DNA of 64,000 nt from Cohnella sp. WQ 127256 (lineage in GTDB: Bacteria > Bacillota > Bacilli > Paenibacillales > Paenibacillaceae): assembly GCF_024519285.1 (NCBI RefSeq), contig NZ_JAMZCY010000008.1, positions 1 to 64,000 of the forward strand. Direction: 5' to 3'. Of the stretch, positions 38,401 to 47,500 are shown piece by piece. A program made the position numbers and the translations under genes. The notes below the pieces were generated by a model. It searched no databases. It saw nothing but the letters and a program-made list of their open reading frames with translations, and had not been told where the DNA came from. The first letter of the stretch is position 1; each line of letters starts with the position of its first letter.

Positions 38401-40378
38401 ACAAGTGGTGAGTGGTAATGTATATTCCTATACGGCGAGCGTGCCGAACACGGTATCGAGTACTGCTGTAACAGCTACAGTGCAAGATGCTGTCTACCGC
38501 AGTATGACAGCGAACGTGTACAATAGCGGGAATATAATTGTGCTGGGTCCGATCGACTTAGCAAGTGGAGTAATGAGTAGCGAAATTCCACTTCAAGTAG
38601 GTTCTAATAAAATTGAAATTGTCGTCTTGGCTCTGGATGGCAGCGAAACGACTTACACGGTAAATGTAACTCGTGCTGCTCCAAGCGGTAATCAATCGGT
38701 CACTGTCAATACCGACACAACCGTAAATGCGATAACCTCTGTGACGGCTACGGTTGGAGGAAGCGTGATTACTGATGGAATTGCTACAATCGCGGAACGA
38801 GGAATCGTATATTCCTTGAATGCTAATCCGACGATTTATGATACTACAGTAGCAGCCGCTATAGGAGGAGTGGGAGCCTTTACGGTTGATCTGGTTGGAC
38901 TTCAATCCAATAAAACCTACTATGCTCGGGCATATGCGATTAGTGAGAGTAACATTTTCTACGGACAAGATGTCACTTTTACAACGTTAGACTCTCATGG
39001 CTCATCTGCGACCTTGAGTGGGCTAAGCTTGAGAGAAATTACGCTAGATCAGTTGATGAGCGGAAGTGTATATTCCTATACGGCGAGCGTGCCGAACACG
39101 GTATCGAGTACTGCTGTAACAGCTACAGTGCAAGATGCTGACTATCGCAGTGTGACAGCGAATGTGTACAATAGCTCAGATATACTTGTGCTGGGTCCGA
39201 TCGACTTAGCAAGTGGAGTAATGAGTAGCGAAATTCCACTTCACGTAGGTTCTAATAAAATAAAAATTGTCGTCTTGGCTCTGGATGGCAGCGAAACCAC
39301 CTACACGGTAACGATTACTCGTGCTACTGCACAGACTACGCCTCCTCCAGGCGGCGGCGGTGCTCCGAGCGTAGTTACATCAAAGGACGGCAAGCTCTCG
39401 CTTCCAATAGATAGAGCCGGCGAAGTCAGCCTGAATAATGAGATCGAGATCACCATTCCGGCGAATGCTACTAAGAAGCAACTGGAACTGACGATCGAGA
39501 AAGTATTGAGCACACAAGGGCTACTTGGCAGTAAAGAGATTCTAGCGAGCTCGGTATTCGAGGTGTTGAAAAACTTCACGGAAAAATTCGATAAAATGGT
39601 CACGATCACAATGTTGTTCGATCCGTCGAAATTGAAGAGTGGCCAGACGGTAGCGATCTTCTACTATGATGAAGTGAAGAAAGCATGGGTGAAGGTGGAA
39701 GGTGGTAAGATTAGTAAAAACCGCATCAGTGTAGAGGTTAATCACTTCACCAAGTTTGCCGTACTTGTCGTAGATGAGAAAACAGGCTTGCCAGTACTAG
39801 AGCAATCCACCGACACGAAAACTGATCCTGCGACTGAATTTAAACTTAGCGATATCACGAAACACTGGGCTGAAGCGAGCATCAAGCAAGCGGTAATTAG
39901 TGGCATCGTCAAGGGTTATACCGACGGAACATTCAAGCCGAATGCAACGGTTACCCGTGCAGAGTTTGCAGTTATGCTGATGAATGCGTTGAAGCCGCAA
40001 GGTAATGGAGCGGAGCTGAAATTTACAGATAACGCGAAGATTGGAACATGGGCACAGAAAGCTGTTGCTCAAGCGGTACAAGCTGGGATTATTAAGGGCA
40101 ATCAAGACGGCAGCTTTCGTCCGAATGCAGAGGTTACACGTGCGGAGATGGCAGTGATGATTGCCAACGCTCTGGGACAACCTATCGAAACGAATGTCAC
40201 AACTAGCTTCGCAGATGATAAGGACATCCCAGCTTGGGCGAAGGGTAGCGTTGCGATCGTGAAGCAAGCCGGCATTGTACAAGGCAATAGCGATAACAAA
40301 TATGCCCCTCAAAACAATGCGACAAGAGCAGAGGCTGTAACTGTACTGCTGAAAATGTTGGCACATAAGAACAAATAG
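35477..40378 (+). CDS. SLH-domain surface protein, paralogue C (largest)
   Basis: 1633 residues from the ATG at 35477 (AGGGGAAATGATA upstream; the ATG at 35471 is too close). The signal peptide has a cut near SNASA. Two nidogen-like domains (about 30-230 and 355-545) alternate with Fn3-like domains (260-350 and 545-640). The Fn3-like plus cadherin-like pair found once in paralogues A and B is present three times (about 640-855, 855-1071, 1071-1290), the last two as a 648-bp DNA repeat. A Gly-rich linker, a ZU5-like domain (1295-1440) and three SLH domains (1455-1632) complete it. The repeated pair probably acts as a spacer that sets how far the N-terminal domains reach from the wall. Ligand unknown. 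Confidence 0.92.
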   Translation: MRGPKGNKKSLLVLLCFALIVSWGSIYSPSNASAASSALLPMGQPVEQVVGGTEVVFDGDDEGLSDAISIGFDFYFYGKKFDHVYAATNGYLMFEDPVIDYESYESLPLEKLDHYIAPYFADYELLPISKVLYKTVGEVGQRKFVIQYTNMAFYGAPTPVGTFQVILYEENSEIQFQYPQLVGYEYFENAFGTNALIGIQGPTGVEPRNVTYSQRTKSVTEKQAIRFTPSDPNEYELVSNIDNEFAAYDERAVYESILLSIDAFPTNPMAVNPVDGSYTASKHTFQWSAAIGATSYRLLIAEDANFENIVQDESGIGQTSFDMEGLEMGMTYYWKVTAVNDAGYLTYSNTYRFKVLLDRALPLNQPVETQVQGTEVKFTNSTKVVQLPFAFNIHNNQYSKVEISEDGYLRINNDDYKSEIVQSLYKSDGKVLYATLGEAPNRKFVIQYTNGVLDDESFGTFQVIFYESDESIQFQYPLLLAFDERYSTSHLSLQSSETNNDDWQWQSSYSGRVAEKQAIRFSPNGPTSYVVTKKADYDPVLLIPAGFPAPSKLVSPADGSSSSTNVKFKWENTKGVIYNILYLATDSSFTFDSLVVDPGKTISGTSHTVNGLEEGLVYYWKVLAMNSKGFTISNTYQFTVPFTNPPTTVATDHVSSITSMTATAGGNVTANGAATVAERGIVYSLNANPTINDTKVAATIGGAGAFTVGLVGLQSNTTYHARAYAIIEGTINYGEEVTFTTLGSSASLSALSLRGITLDQVVSGNVYSYTSSVPNTVSSTAVTATVQDAVYRSMTANVYNSGNIIVLGPIDLASGAMSSEIPLDVGANKIEIVVLALDGSETTYTVNVTRAAPSGNQSVTVNTNTTVNAITSMTATVGGSVITDGIATVAERGIVYSLNADPTYNDAKVLAANGGSGAFTVDLVGLQSNKTYHARAYALSVGNIFYGQDVTFTTLDPHGSSASLSALSLRGITLEQVVSGNVYSYTASVPNTVSSTAVTATVQDAVYRSMTANVYNSGNIIVLGPIDLASGVMSSEIPLQVGSNKIEIVVLALDGSETTYTVNVTRAAPSGNQSVTVNTDTTVNAITSVTATVGGSVITDGIATIAERGIVYSLNANPTIYDTTVAAAIGGVGAFTVDLVGLQSNKTYYARAYAISESNIFYGQDVTFTTLDSHGSSATLSGLSLREITLDQLMSGSVYSYTASVPNTVSSTAVTATVQDADYRSVTANVYNSSDILVLGPIDLASGVMSSEIPLHVGSNKIKIVVLALDGSETTYTVTITRATAQTTPPPGGGGAPSVVTSKDGKLSLPIDRAGEVSLNNEIEITIPANATKKQLELTIEKVLSTQGLLGSKEILASSVFEVLKNFTEKFDKMVTITMLFDPSKLKSGQTVAIFYYDEVKKAWVKVEGGKISKNRISVEVNHFTKFAVLVVDEKTGLPVLEQSTDTKTDPATEFKLSDITKHWAEASIKQAVISGIVKGYTDGTFKPNATVTRAEFAVMLMNALKPQGNGAELKFTDNAKIGTWAQKAVAQAVQAGIIKGNQDGSFRPNAEVTRAEMAVMIANALGQPIETNVTTSFADDKDIPAWAKGSVAIVKQAGIVQGNSDNKYAPQNNATRAEAVTVLLKMLAHKNK
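38041..39336 (+). repeat. 648-bp tandem duplication in SLH paralogue C
   Basis: TAATCAATCGGTCACTGTCA occurs at 38041 and 38689, and the following 648 bp are highly similar. A third, more diverged copy precedes (about 37400-38040). Each unit codes one Fn3-like and one cadherin-like domain. Confidence 0.93.
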
Positions 40379-40494
40379 TATAACGATTAATACACAAATC
40401 TAGTATAGAATTGGTGTTAAACGCCGATTGTTGAATTTTTCGCCTTCACTGTCATTGGAGACACAGCCTATTCTGAAAAAGATAACATCCAGTC

Positions 40495-40623
40495 ATGAGT
40501 AGGGCAGCGATTTGCGGATTTGGCATGACTGAAGAACAATTGGAACAGATTTTTCCGATTTCCTATCCATACTTGATCATAGGCACACTAGAACCTCCTT
40601 CTCCTGAAAGAAACTCGGGATGA
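40495..40623 (+). pseudogene. Doubtful 42-codon remnant frame
   Basis: ATG to TGA coding MSRAAICGFGMTEEQLEQIF and more. MTEEQLEQIFP looks like a real protein stretch, but there is no ribosome site and the end runs into a hairpin. It is probably a fragment of a lost gene. I do not recognise the family. Confidence 0.2.
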
Positions 40624-40638
40624 GGAGGTTTAATTTTG
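40592..40638 (+). terminator. Hairpin similar to the one at 52231
   Basis: Arms AACCTCCTTCTCCTGA and TCGGGATGAGGAGGTT with a 7-base loop and an AATTTT tail. Both arms are nearly the same as those of the terminator at 52226-52268 on the other side of this locus. It probably terminates readthrough from the SLH array. Confidence 0.55.
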
Positions 40639-40678
40639 TCAAATTCCATGCTTACGAGTTTTTTTTGAACGAATTTTG

Positions 40679-40771
40679 CACTCTTTCATCATTTTTATGG
40701 TTTTAGTAAACATAGTGAAGCACTGAGAATAACAGCGATACACAGTATTTAATAAATCCGATATTGTGAGG
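40679..40771 (+). promoter_or_regulatory. Shared leader/promoter region, copy 1 (ABC transporter operon)
   Basis: This 93-bp block aligns without gaps to 44413-44505. Over its last 75 bp I count 56 identical bases by hand, including GTGAAGCA, AGAATAAC, CGATA, ATAAAT and GATAT.GTGAGG. It ends about 20 bp before the first start codon. Such conservation between intergenic regions indicates a common promoter and regulator site, most likely for an AraC protein of the locus. I cannot assign -35/-10 boxes with confidence. Confidence 0.65.
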
Positions 40772-40792
40772 AAATAAAGGAGTGAGGCCAAC

Positions 40793-41761
40793 ATGAATCA
40801 ATCCAATGGAGCACCTGCAATAGCAGTTGAAATCCCTTCGCTCCAAGTATCTCGTACAAGAAAACTGAAGATCAGGCTATGGAGAGAACGGTATTTATTT
40901 CTGCTTCTAATGCCGGGGCTGCTTTACTTTATCCTATTCCGATATATTCCAATGCTTGGGAATATCATTGCCTTTCAGGATTTTAGTCCGTTCCGCGGAT
41001 TCCTGCAGAGCAATTGGATAGGGTTTCAGCATTTTAAGACCATATTTAGTGATCAGGAAGTCATACGGGTATTGTGGAATACGCTTTTGTTATCCTTCTT
41101 ACAAATTGGATTTGCTTTTCCTGTCCCAATCATTCTGGCTATTATGCTGAATGAGATCAAGAACGAGCGGTATAAGCGTATCGTGCAGTCCATTATCTAT
41201 TTACCGCATTTCTTATCTTGGGTTGTTGTAATCGGAATTGTGACTATCTTCCTCAAGACTGAGGGCATCGTTAATCGCCTACTAGATTCACTGCTGGGAA
41301 TAGATCCGATTTCATTCCTCCAGCAACCGGGATGGTTCATGCCCTTGATTATATTAGAGGTTATCTGGAAAGAGGCTGGGTGGGGAACGATTATACTATT
41401 GGCCGCCTTGTCGGGCATTAATCCCAGCTTATATGAAGCAGCGGTCGTGGATGGAGCAAACCGATGGCGGCAGATCTGGCATATTACGTTGCCTGCTTTA
41501 CGCAGCACAATCGTCATTTTGTTCATCCTCCGTCTCGGTACTGTGTTGGATTCAGGCTTCGAGCAGATCTTCCTGATGCTAAATCCCTTTACCATGGATG
41601 TCGGGAATGTGTTGGATACGTATGTCTATTTCAAGGGGATTCAACAGGCAGACTTTAGCTTCGGAACGGCAGTTGGCTTATTCAAGAGTCTGATTGGATT
41701 AATTCTAATCCTTGTTGCGAATCGGATGGCTAAGAAGTTTGGAGAAGAAGGCGTTTTTTAA
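40793..41761 (+). CDS. Sugar ABC transporter permease, LplB-like
   Basis: A 322-residue membrane protein with six predicted helices and the binding-protein-dependent permease loop EAAVVDGANRWRQIWHITLP, which contacts the ATPase. FLLLMPGLLYFILFRYIPM and AFQDFSPFRGF near the N-terminus are typical of the LplB/YteP group that imports oligosaccharides in Paenibacillus and Bacillus. AAGGAGTGAGG precedes the ATG. It is the first gene of a three-gene operon (permease, permease, binding protein) with no ATPase; members of this group usually share a multi-operon ATPase of the MsmX type encoded elsewhere. Probable cargo: oligosaccharides released by the lyase encoded at 44600. Confidence 0.93.
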   Translation: MNQSNGAPAIAVEIPSLQVSRTRKLKIRLWRERYLFLLLMPGLLYFILFRYIPMLGNIIAFQDFSPFRGFLQSNWIGFQHFKTIFSDQEVIRVLWNTLLLSFLQIGFAFPVPIILAIMLNEIKNERYKRIVQSIIYLPHFLSWVVVIGIVTIFLKTEGIVNRLLDSLLGIDPISFLQQPGWFMPLIILEVIWKEAGWGTIILLAALSGINPSLYEAAVVDGANRWRQIWHITLPALRSTIVILFILRLGTVLDSGFEQIFLMLNPFTMDVGNVLDTYVYFKGIQQADFSFGTAVGLFKSLIGLILILVANRMAKKFGEEGVF

Positions 41762-41782
41762 TTAAAAGGTAGGTGTCGTTCC

Positions 41783-42670
41783 ATGTATAATCAGAAATCT
41801 ATGTCAGGGCGATTGGCTGACATCATGAATATCATTTTGCTGGGCTTGTTAGCATTGCTGATGCTCTTTCCATTTTACTACATGTTTACAATCTCCTTTA
41901 CTTCCTACGAGGAGTATAAGTTGAGCGAACTCATTTTTTGGCCGGATAGATGGGTTACAGATGCGTACACATACATTCTTAAATCCAAAGCGTTTATTCA
42001 TTCGATCGGTGTAACCATTTATGTGACCGCAGTTGGAAGCCTTGTCAATATCATTTTGACTGCAACGATGGCCTATGCTATAACTCGTAATATATGGGGA
42101 CAAAAGGTGTATTTGTTCCTTGTACTCTTCACCTTTATATTCAGTGCAGGAATGATCCCGACTTATTTGATCGTCAAAGCCACCGGCTTAATTAATAGTT
42201 ATTGGGCCCTGATAATTCCAGGTGCAATCAATTCGTTTAACCTCATTGTCATCCGTCAATTCTTTCTCAGCATTCCGAGCGAATTGAACGAAGCCGCCTT
42301 AATTGATGGTGCGAATGACCTGCAGATATTCACACGAATCGTAGCTCCCTTGTCGAAGCCAGCGTTTGCTGCTTTTGGATTGTTCTACGCAGTAGGACAT
42401 TGGAACACGTATTTTGATGCTATCCTGTATCTGAATGACCCTTCCAAATGGACTGTACAAGTTATCCTGAGGCAAATTGTAATTCTGAACGACACGACGA
42501 ATTCTCTTGCTTCAGCCGCTCGTGATGCAGCGAGATCAGGCCATCTGCCTCCTGGTGAAACAATTGGAATGGCGGCTATTCTATTAGCCACCTTGCCCAT
42601 CTTAATTCTATATCCCTTTCTGCAAAAGCATTTTGCGAAAGGGGTGATGCTGGGCTCCGTTAAAGGCTGA
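41783..42670 (+). CDS. Sugar ABC transporter permease, LplC/YtcP-like
   Basis: A 295-residue membrane protein with six helices and the coupling loop NEAALIDGANDLQIFTRIVAP. The first helix region LLALLMLFPFYYMFTISFTS and the C-terminal FLQKHFAKGVMLGSVKG are characteristic of the LplC/YtcP group, in which the KG end is conserved. It forms a heterodimer with the product of the gene 21 bp upstream. AGGTAGGTG lies 8 bp before the ATG. Confidence 0.93.
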   Translation: MYNQKSMSGRLADIMNIILLGLLALLMLFPFYYMFTISFTSYEEYKLSELIFWPDRWVTDAYTYILKSKAFIHSIGVTIYVTAVGSLVNIILTATMAYAITRNIWGQKVYLFLVLFTFIFSAGMIPTYLIVKATGLINSYWALIIPGAINSFNLIVIRQFFLSIPSELNEAALIDGANDLQIFTRIVAPLSKPAFAAFGLFYAVGHWNTYFDAILYLNDPSKWTVQVILRQIVILNDTTNSLASAARDAARSGHLPPGETIGMAAILLATLPILILYPFLQKHFAKGVMLGSVKG

Positions 42671-42742
42671 TGGTTTCTAAACAGGCAGGGCTTGCTGGGC
42701 GTCGAAGGGAATAGGTAACAAATACGAGGAGGGTTAATACAA

Positions 42743-44317
42743 ATGAAAAAAATACTAGAAATAGGGCTAATTGTGAGCTTGACTGCAAGTCTAGCCGCAT
42801 GCTCATCGGGCACCAAAGTGCCAGAAACAAGTGCAACGACTACAGATTCACCCGCATCAAGCAGCGCTGCAGCAAAAATCACCATTTCCTCTATAGAAGG
42901 GACATGGCAGATTCCTCTGAGTGCAACAGGTGAAGGTCTGAAGAAGCTCAACGAGAAATTCAATGTGGATTACAAGCCGCAGTTTGTCCCATACGATGAA
43001 TATGGAGCCAAATTGCCGGTTGTTATGGCTGCTGGGGATTTGACGGATATCATCGGAATGGAGAGTGCGGATGCCAATTTTTTCAAATGGGTTAAGCAAG
43101 GTGCGTTCCTTCCGTTGAATGAATATATCGATAAGTATCCTTCTTTGAAACTTGTACCGAAAAGTGTTTGGGATGCTGTTACAGTTGATGGAAAAATTTA
43201 TGCGATTCCGCAATATTTCCCTGCGAAATATGGCAAGAAACCAGTGATTCGCCAAGACTGGCTGGATAATCTCAATCTTAAGATGCCGACGACCTATGAT
43301 GAACTGAAGGAAGTGGCGATTGCATTCACGAAGGATGACCCGGACAAGAACGGTAAAAACGATACTTACGGGATTGCATTATCCAAGCAAATCGTATATG
43401 GCGCTCATATGGGTGCTCAATGGGATTCAGGATGGTATAACAAGAACGATCAAGGGCAATTAATCCCAGGTATCATTTCTGAAGGGTTCAAGGAGCAGAC
43501 TCAATTGCTCGCGGACTTGTACAAAGAAGGAGCGATTCACAAGGATTGGGCAGTCTCTAAGATGACGGATATCAGTAAAGACTTCTATGCTGGGAAATAC
43601 GGGATTTGGTATGAACAGCCTGTTGGAGTTGATCAAGTTTTGTTCGAGAGTATGAAGGAACAGATGCCTACAGCTAAGCTTGCCGTTATTCCAGCTTTCA
43701 AACAAGAGGATGGCGAGCAGGGGTACACATCGCTTCCCGGTTATTATACGTTGACGATGTTGAATGCCAAGCTCGAGAGCGATCCGGATAAAATTAATCG
43801 GATTCTGCAAATGCAAGATTACTTCCGCACTTTCATACCTGTTGACAATCGTAACCCGCAGAATCCGGATTTCGACTGGTCAAACGGCGGAGAAGGCGTG
43901 GGTTATCAGATGGTGGATGGAGTTATGGCTTATGACGCAGCATTATATGACAAACGGCCTAGCAGCTATTTTAGTGGTGTAACTGGCTGGGCGCCAAACG
44001 ATGAAGCAAACGAGCCTGCAAAATTAGTGTCCAGTCCATTTGTTAAGAGCTTCGTGAATTCAGCTGCGGAATTGTTGAAAAACACCAAATTCTATATTAA
44101 CCCTGTAGACCGCATTCATTCCGAGGTTCTCGCGGCAAAAGAATCGGAGTTGAACCTGATCGCTCAGGAATGGCAAACGAAGATGATCGTGGGCCAGGAG
44201 CCTGTTTCCAACTGGAGCAAAATGGTCGATGAATATATGAAAAAGGGCGGCAAAGAAATGATTAACGATGTAAATAAAATTTTAGATTCATCAGGTATTA
44301 AGGGAGAATGGAAATAA
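42743..44317 (+). CDS. Lipoprotein solute-binding protein for oligosaccharides
   Basis: A 524-residue lipoprotein with lipobox LAAC (cysteine 20) and a Ser/Thr/Ala-rich tether, then the two-lobed extracellular binding fold of the large LplA/LipO type (TDIIGMESADANFFKWVKQG, FLPLNEYIDKYPSLK, DPDKNGKNDTYGIA with a calcium-loop-like Asp/Asn pattern). GAGGAGGG precedes the ATG. It captures the sugar for the two permeases encoded just upstream. The C-terminal W.K.VDEYMKKGG is typical of the family. The likely ligand, from context, is an unsaturated uronic-acid oligosaccharide; this is inference. Confidence 0.93.
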   Translation: MKKILEIGLIVSLTASLAACSSGTKVPETSATTTDSPASSSAAAKITISSIEGTWQIPLSATGEGLKKLNEKFNVDYKPQFVPYDEYGAKLPVVMAAGDLTDIIGMESADANFFKWVKQGAFLPLNEYIDKYPSLKLVPKSVWDAVTVDGKIYAIPQYFPAKYGKKPVIRQDWLDNLNLKMPTTYDELKEVAIAFTKDDPDKNGKNDTYGIALSKQIVYGAHMGAQWDSGWYNKNDQGQLIPGIISEGFKEQTQLLADLYKEGAIHKDWAVSKMTDISKDFYAGKYGIWYEQPVGVDQVLFESMKEQMPTAKLAVIPAFKQEDGEQGYTSLPGYYTLTMLNAKLESDPDKINRILQMQDYFRTFIPVDNRNPQNPDFDWSNGGEGVGYQMVDGVMAYDAALYDKRPSSYFSGVTGWAPNDEANEPAKLVSSPFVKSFVNSAAELLKNTKFYINPVDRIHSEVLAAKESELNLIAQEWQTKMIVGQEPVSNWSKMVDEYMKKGGKEMINDVNKILDSSGIKGEWK

Positions 44318-44333
44318 GTATTAATTGCATTTA

Positions 44334-44375
44334 GCAAAAGCCCGTACATGTCAAGAAGACTGTACGGGCTTTTGC
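44334..44375 (+). terminator. Terminator after the ABC operon
   Basis: 15-bp perfect arms GCAAAAGCCCGTACA / TGTACGGGCTTTTGC with a 12-base loop, 16 bp after the stop. The T tract is part of the stem. Confidence 0.85.
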
Positions 44376-44412
44376 AATTTCCTTTATTTGTACGCGCTTA
44401 CATCGATATGAT

Positions 44413-44505
44413 CACTTTTTCATTAATAGTATGATTTTCGTAAAAACGGTGAAGCAACTAGAATAACGACGATATTCAGTAACACATAAATTAGATATGG
44501 TGAGG
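44413..44505 (+). promoter_or_regulatory. Shared leader/promoter region, copy 2 (SLH lyase gene)
   Basis: Partner of 40679-40771, aligned without gaps. Here it lies about 95 bp before the start codon, not about 20, so sequence was inserted or an intervening start was lost after the duplication. Confidence 0.65.
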
Positions 44506-44510
44506 GCATA

Positions 44511-44518
44511 GGAGGTGG
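44511..44518 (+). promoter_or_regulatory. Orphan ribosome binding site
   Basis: A strong GGAGGTGG directly after the shared leader is followed by TTTTTTAATC with no start codon at a usable distance. The next ATG (44535) is too far and opens only eight codons. It may be a relic of a former start, or a decoy/standby site. The real lyase start at 44600 uses AGGGGT. Confidence 0.4.
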
Positions 44519-44599
44519 ATTTTTTTAATCTAGCCATATGTTGTATGCAAGGGGTTATATCTAACAGCTTTTATTACTTTTTGAAAAGGGGTTAGTTAA

Positions 44600-47500
44600 A
44601 TGATCAAGCTTAAGTGGCGGTCGAACTTGCAGCTTCTCTTGTCCTTTCTCATGGTTTTATCCATTTCCAACGGTTTATTGGGCAGTCAGGAAGTTCAAGC
44701 AGTTGGGGCTTCATTAGCGACTGCTGATAACGCACCGACACCGGTAAACTTAGTGGTAAATCCAGGCTTTGAATCCGGAGATACAGGCTGGGAATTTTGG
44801 GATAATGCCACCTCCGTTGTCAGTAACAGTTCCAACAGTGGTACAAACAGTGTAATGGTAAGTGCGGGAGATACAGGATTTGCTCAGATTATTACCGATG
44901 GTGTTGAAGAGAATGAAGACTACTATTTTGAAGTCTATGGAAAGGTCGATGGCGGTCAAAATGGTCGCATTTTTGTTTCTTGCCTTGATGAAGATAATAA
45001 GGAACTGCAAGAAAATTCAATGCCAGATTTCACAACTGCATCGACAGACTATAAGCTGCGGTCTAAAAAATTCACTGCACCGAAGGGTACAGTGAAGATT
45101 AAAATCTGGACATGGACAAATAAATCAACTGGTCATTATTATTTGGATGATTTTGTGCTAAGAAAACATAGCGGCACAACACCAATTGTTAATCCATACC
45201 CGGCGCCTCCTGTGCTGCCGCCAGCCGAACATCCACGTCTGTTCGTTAGGGCAACTGATCTAGATGAGATCCGTAGCCGCATAGCGCATGCGGAAGTAAA
45301 GGATGCTTGGGAAAATATGCTGGATGCTGCTGGACAAAGCTTTACCGGAGAACTTCCAGCTCCAAGTTCCGCAGAAAAAAATAATATGGACAATGTTATT
45401 ATGAAGACGATCCAAGCTAAGGCTTTGTTGTATTTACTCCAAGCAGACGAAAAAAGTGGCCAGCAGGCCGTCAGCATGATGACCAATTATTTGAACACAG
45501 TCGTCTTCCCACGTTACGATTATCGTCCGATTGGTGAAGCTATTACATTGGGTTCCATTATATATGACTGGTGTTACCCGCTGATGACCCCGTCACAGCG
45601 ATCGCATTTCATTCAGCGCTTTGAGTCTATAGCCGAAGGTATGGAGATTGGTTATCCTGCGATTGAACAAGGTGCCGTAGTTGGACATGGCAGCGAAGCT
45701 CAACTGATGCGTGATCAGTTAAGTGTTGGTATTGCGGTTTATGACGAGAATCCAGCTATATATAACCTAGTAGCTGGGCGGTTCTTCGCTGAGTACGTGG
45801 AGCCGCGTAATTATGTATACGCTTCTAATGCTCAGCATCAGGGTGATTCCTACGGACCTTATCGTTATCAATGGGATGTGTTTGCATCATGGATATTCAA
45901 GCGGATGGGTGCTGGTGATGTATTTAATTCCGATCAACAGATGACCCCATATGAATGGATTTATGCACGTCGTCCCGATGGGCAGCTCATGCGTAACGGT
46001 GACACGTTTCAATCACAAAGGCCATTCGGCGAATATTGGTCTGAGCCTATGCCTAACATGCTGCCTGCCAGCTACTATAATGATCCTTATTTGAAGCATG
46101 AATTTCTGAGGCAAGATAGTTACAACAAATCAGCCAGGGATGATCTTTGGGTAATATTATTTGATAATCCTCAGTTGGGGACAATGAATGAACAAACGCT
46201 TCCGCTCACCAAATATTTTCCCGAGCCTTCTGGCCAGATGACTGCTCGTACGAGTTGGACAGGCGGTATACAGTCTTCTACCGTCGTTGCGACGATGAAG
46301 GTTGGCACCACCTTGTTCACGAACCATCAGCATATGGATGCTGGACAGTTCCAGCTGTATTACAAGGGCGGTTTGGCCATTGATTCGGGCATTTATGAAG
46401 GTACGAAGGGGGGATACTTTGGTTCCCACGATCTTAATTACAATAAACGCTCGATTGCGCATAATACGATGTTAGTCTATGACCCTAACGAAACTTTTCC
46501 AGCGGGTTCGAATGATGGCGGTCAGCGCTTCTTATATGAAGAACCTGCTACGATGCAAGAATTGCTTAATCCCTCGAATAATTATGAAGTTGCTGACGTC
46601 GTCAAACATCAGTTCGGTCCGGATGCGGTTACACCAGATTACAGTTACATAAAGGGAGACCTTACTAAAGCGTATACGTCCAAGATGGAGGATTTCAAAC
46701 GTTCTTTTGTGTTTCTTAACCTGAAGAATGATGATCATCCCGCTGCGTTGGTTGTATTCGATAAGGTAACTTCTGCTGATGCCAACTTCAAGAAAACTTG
46801 GTTGCTGCACAGCGAGAACGAACCTGACATCTCTGGCGATACAGTCACCCTTGAACGCACAGAGAAAGGTTATAATGGCAAATTGGTCAATCGCACCTTA
46901 CTGCCGGCTAGCAATAATGCTGAAATCACCAAGATTGGTGGAACAGGTAAAGAGTTTTTCGTCGATGACGTCAATTATCCGCAAGAACCCTGGTCCGAGG
47001 ATAGCACAGAAGCGGGTGCCTGGCGTGTGGAAGTTTCTCCGAAGGACAAAGCCGAAACAGATGTATTCTTAAATGTCATGCAAGTAATGGATGCAGTGGA
47101 TGGTCCTCAGCCGCTCGCTACGGAATCGATCGTTTCGAATGAGATGGTTGGTGTAAAGATCGAAGATCGGGTCGTTCTTTTTTCCAAAAGTGGTCTAGAT
47201 ATTACCAACACGGCGAGTTTTAAACTACCTGTATCGAACCAGGATGTCCGTGTATTGGTGACTGACCTAAGCACTGGCTATTGGACGGTAACTAAAGCTG
47301 GGGAAACGTCTTCAGTTGAATATGAAGTAACGCCTGATGAAGGTACGTTATATTTTGCTGCTAATACCGGAGGTACGTATACCTTACAGCATTCTCCAAC
47401 AAGAACTTTATCCGTACCAGTAGCGCTCGTAACATTACCGGTACAAGCTGAGAAGGATGCCGTAGTTATGCAAGTTAATGGCGTTGATTTCGCTTTTAAT

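Larger units (their letters stand above)
40379..40792 (+). other. Intergenic region with decayed sequences
   Basis: The first about 40 bp match the 3' flank of paralogue B. Then comes only the right arm of the shared terminator (CCGATTGTTGAATTTTT, about 40423-40440), so the hairpin is lost. A doubtful 42-codon frame (40495-40623), a hairpin (40592-40638) and the leader shared with the lyase gene (40679-40771) follow. Confidence 0.6.
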
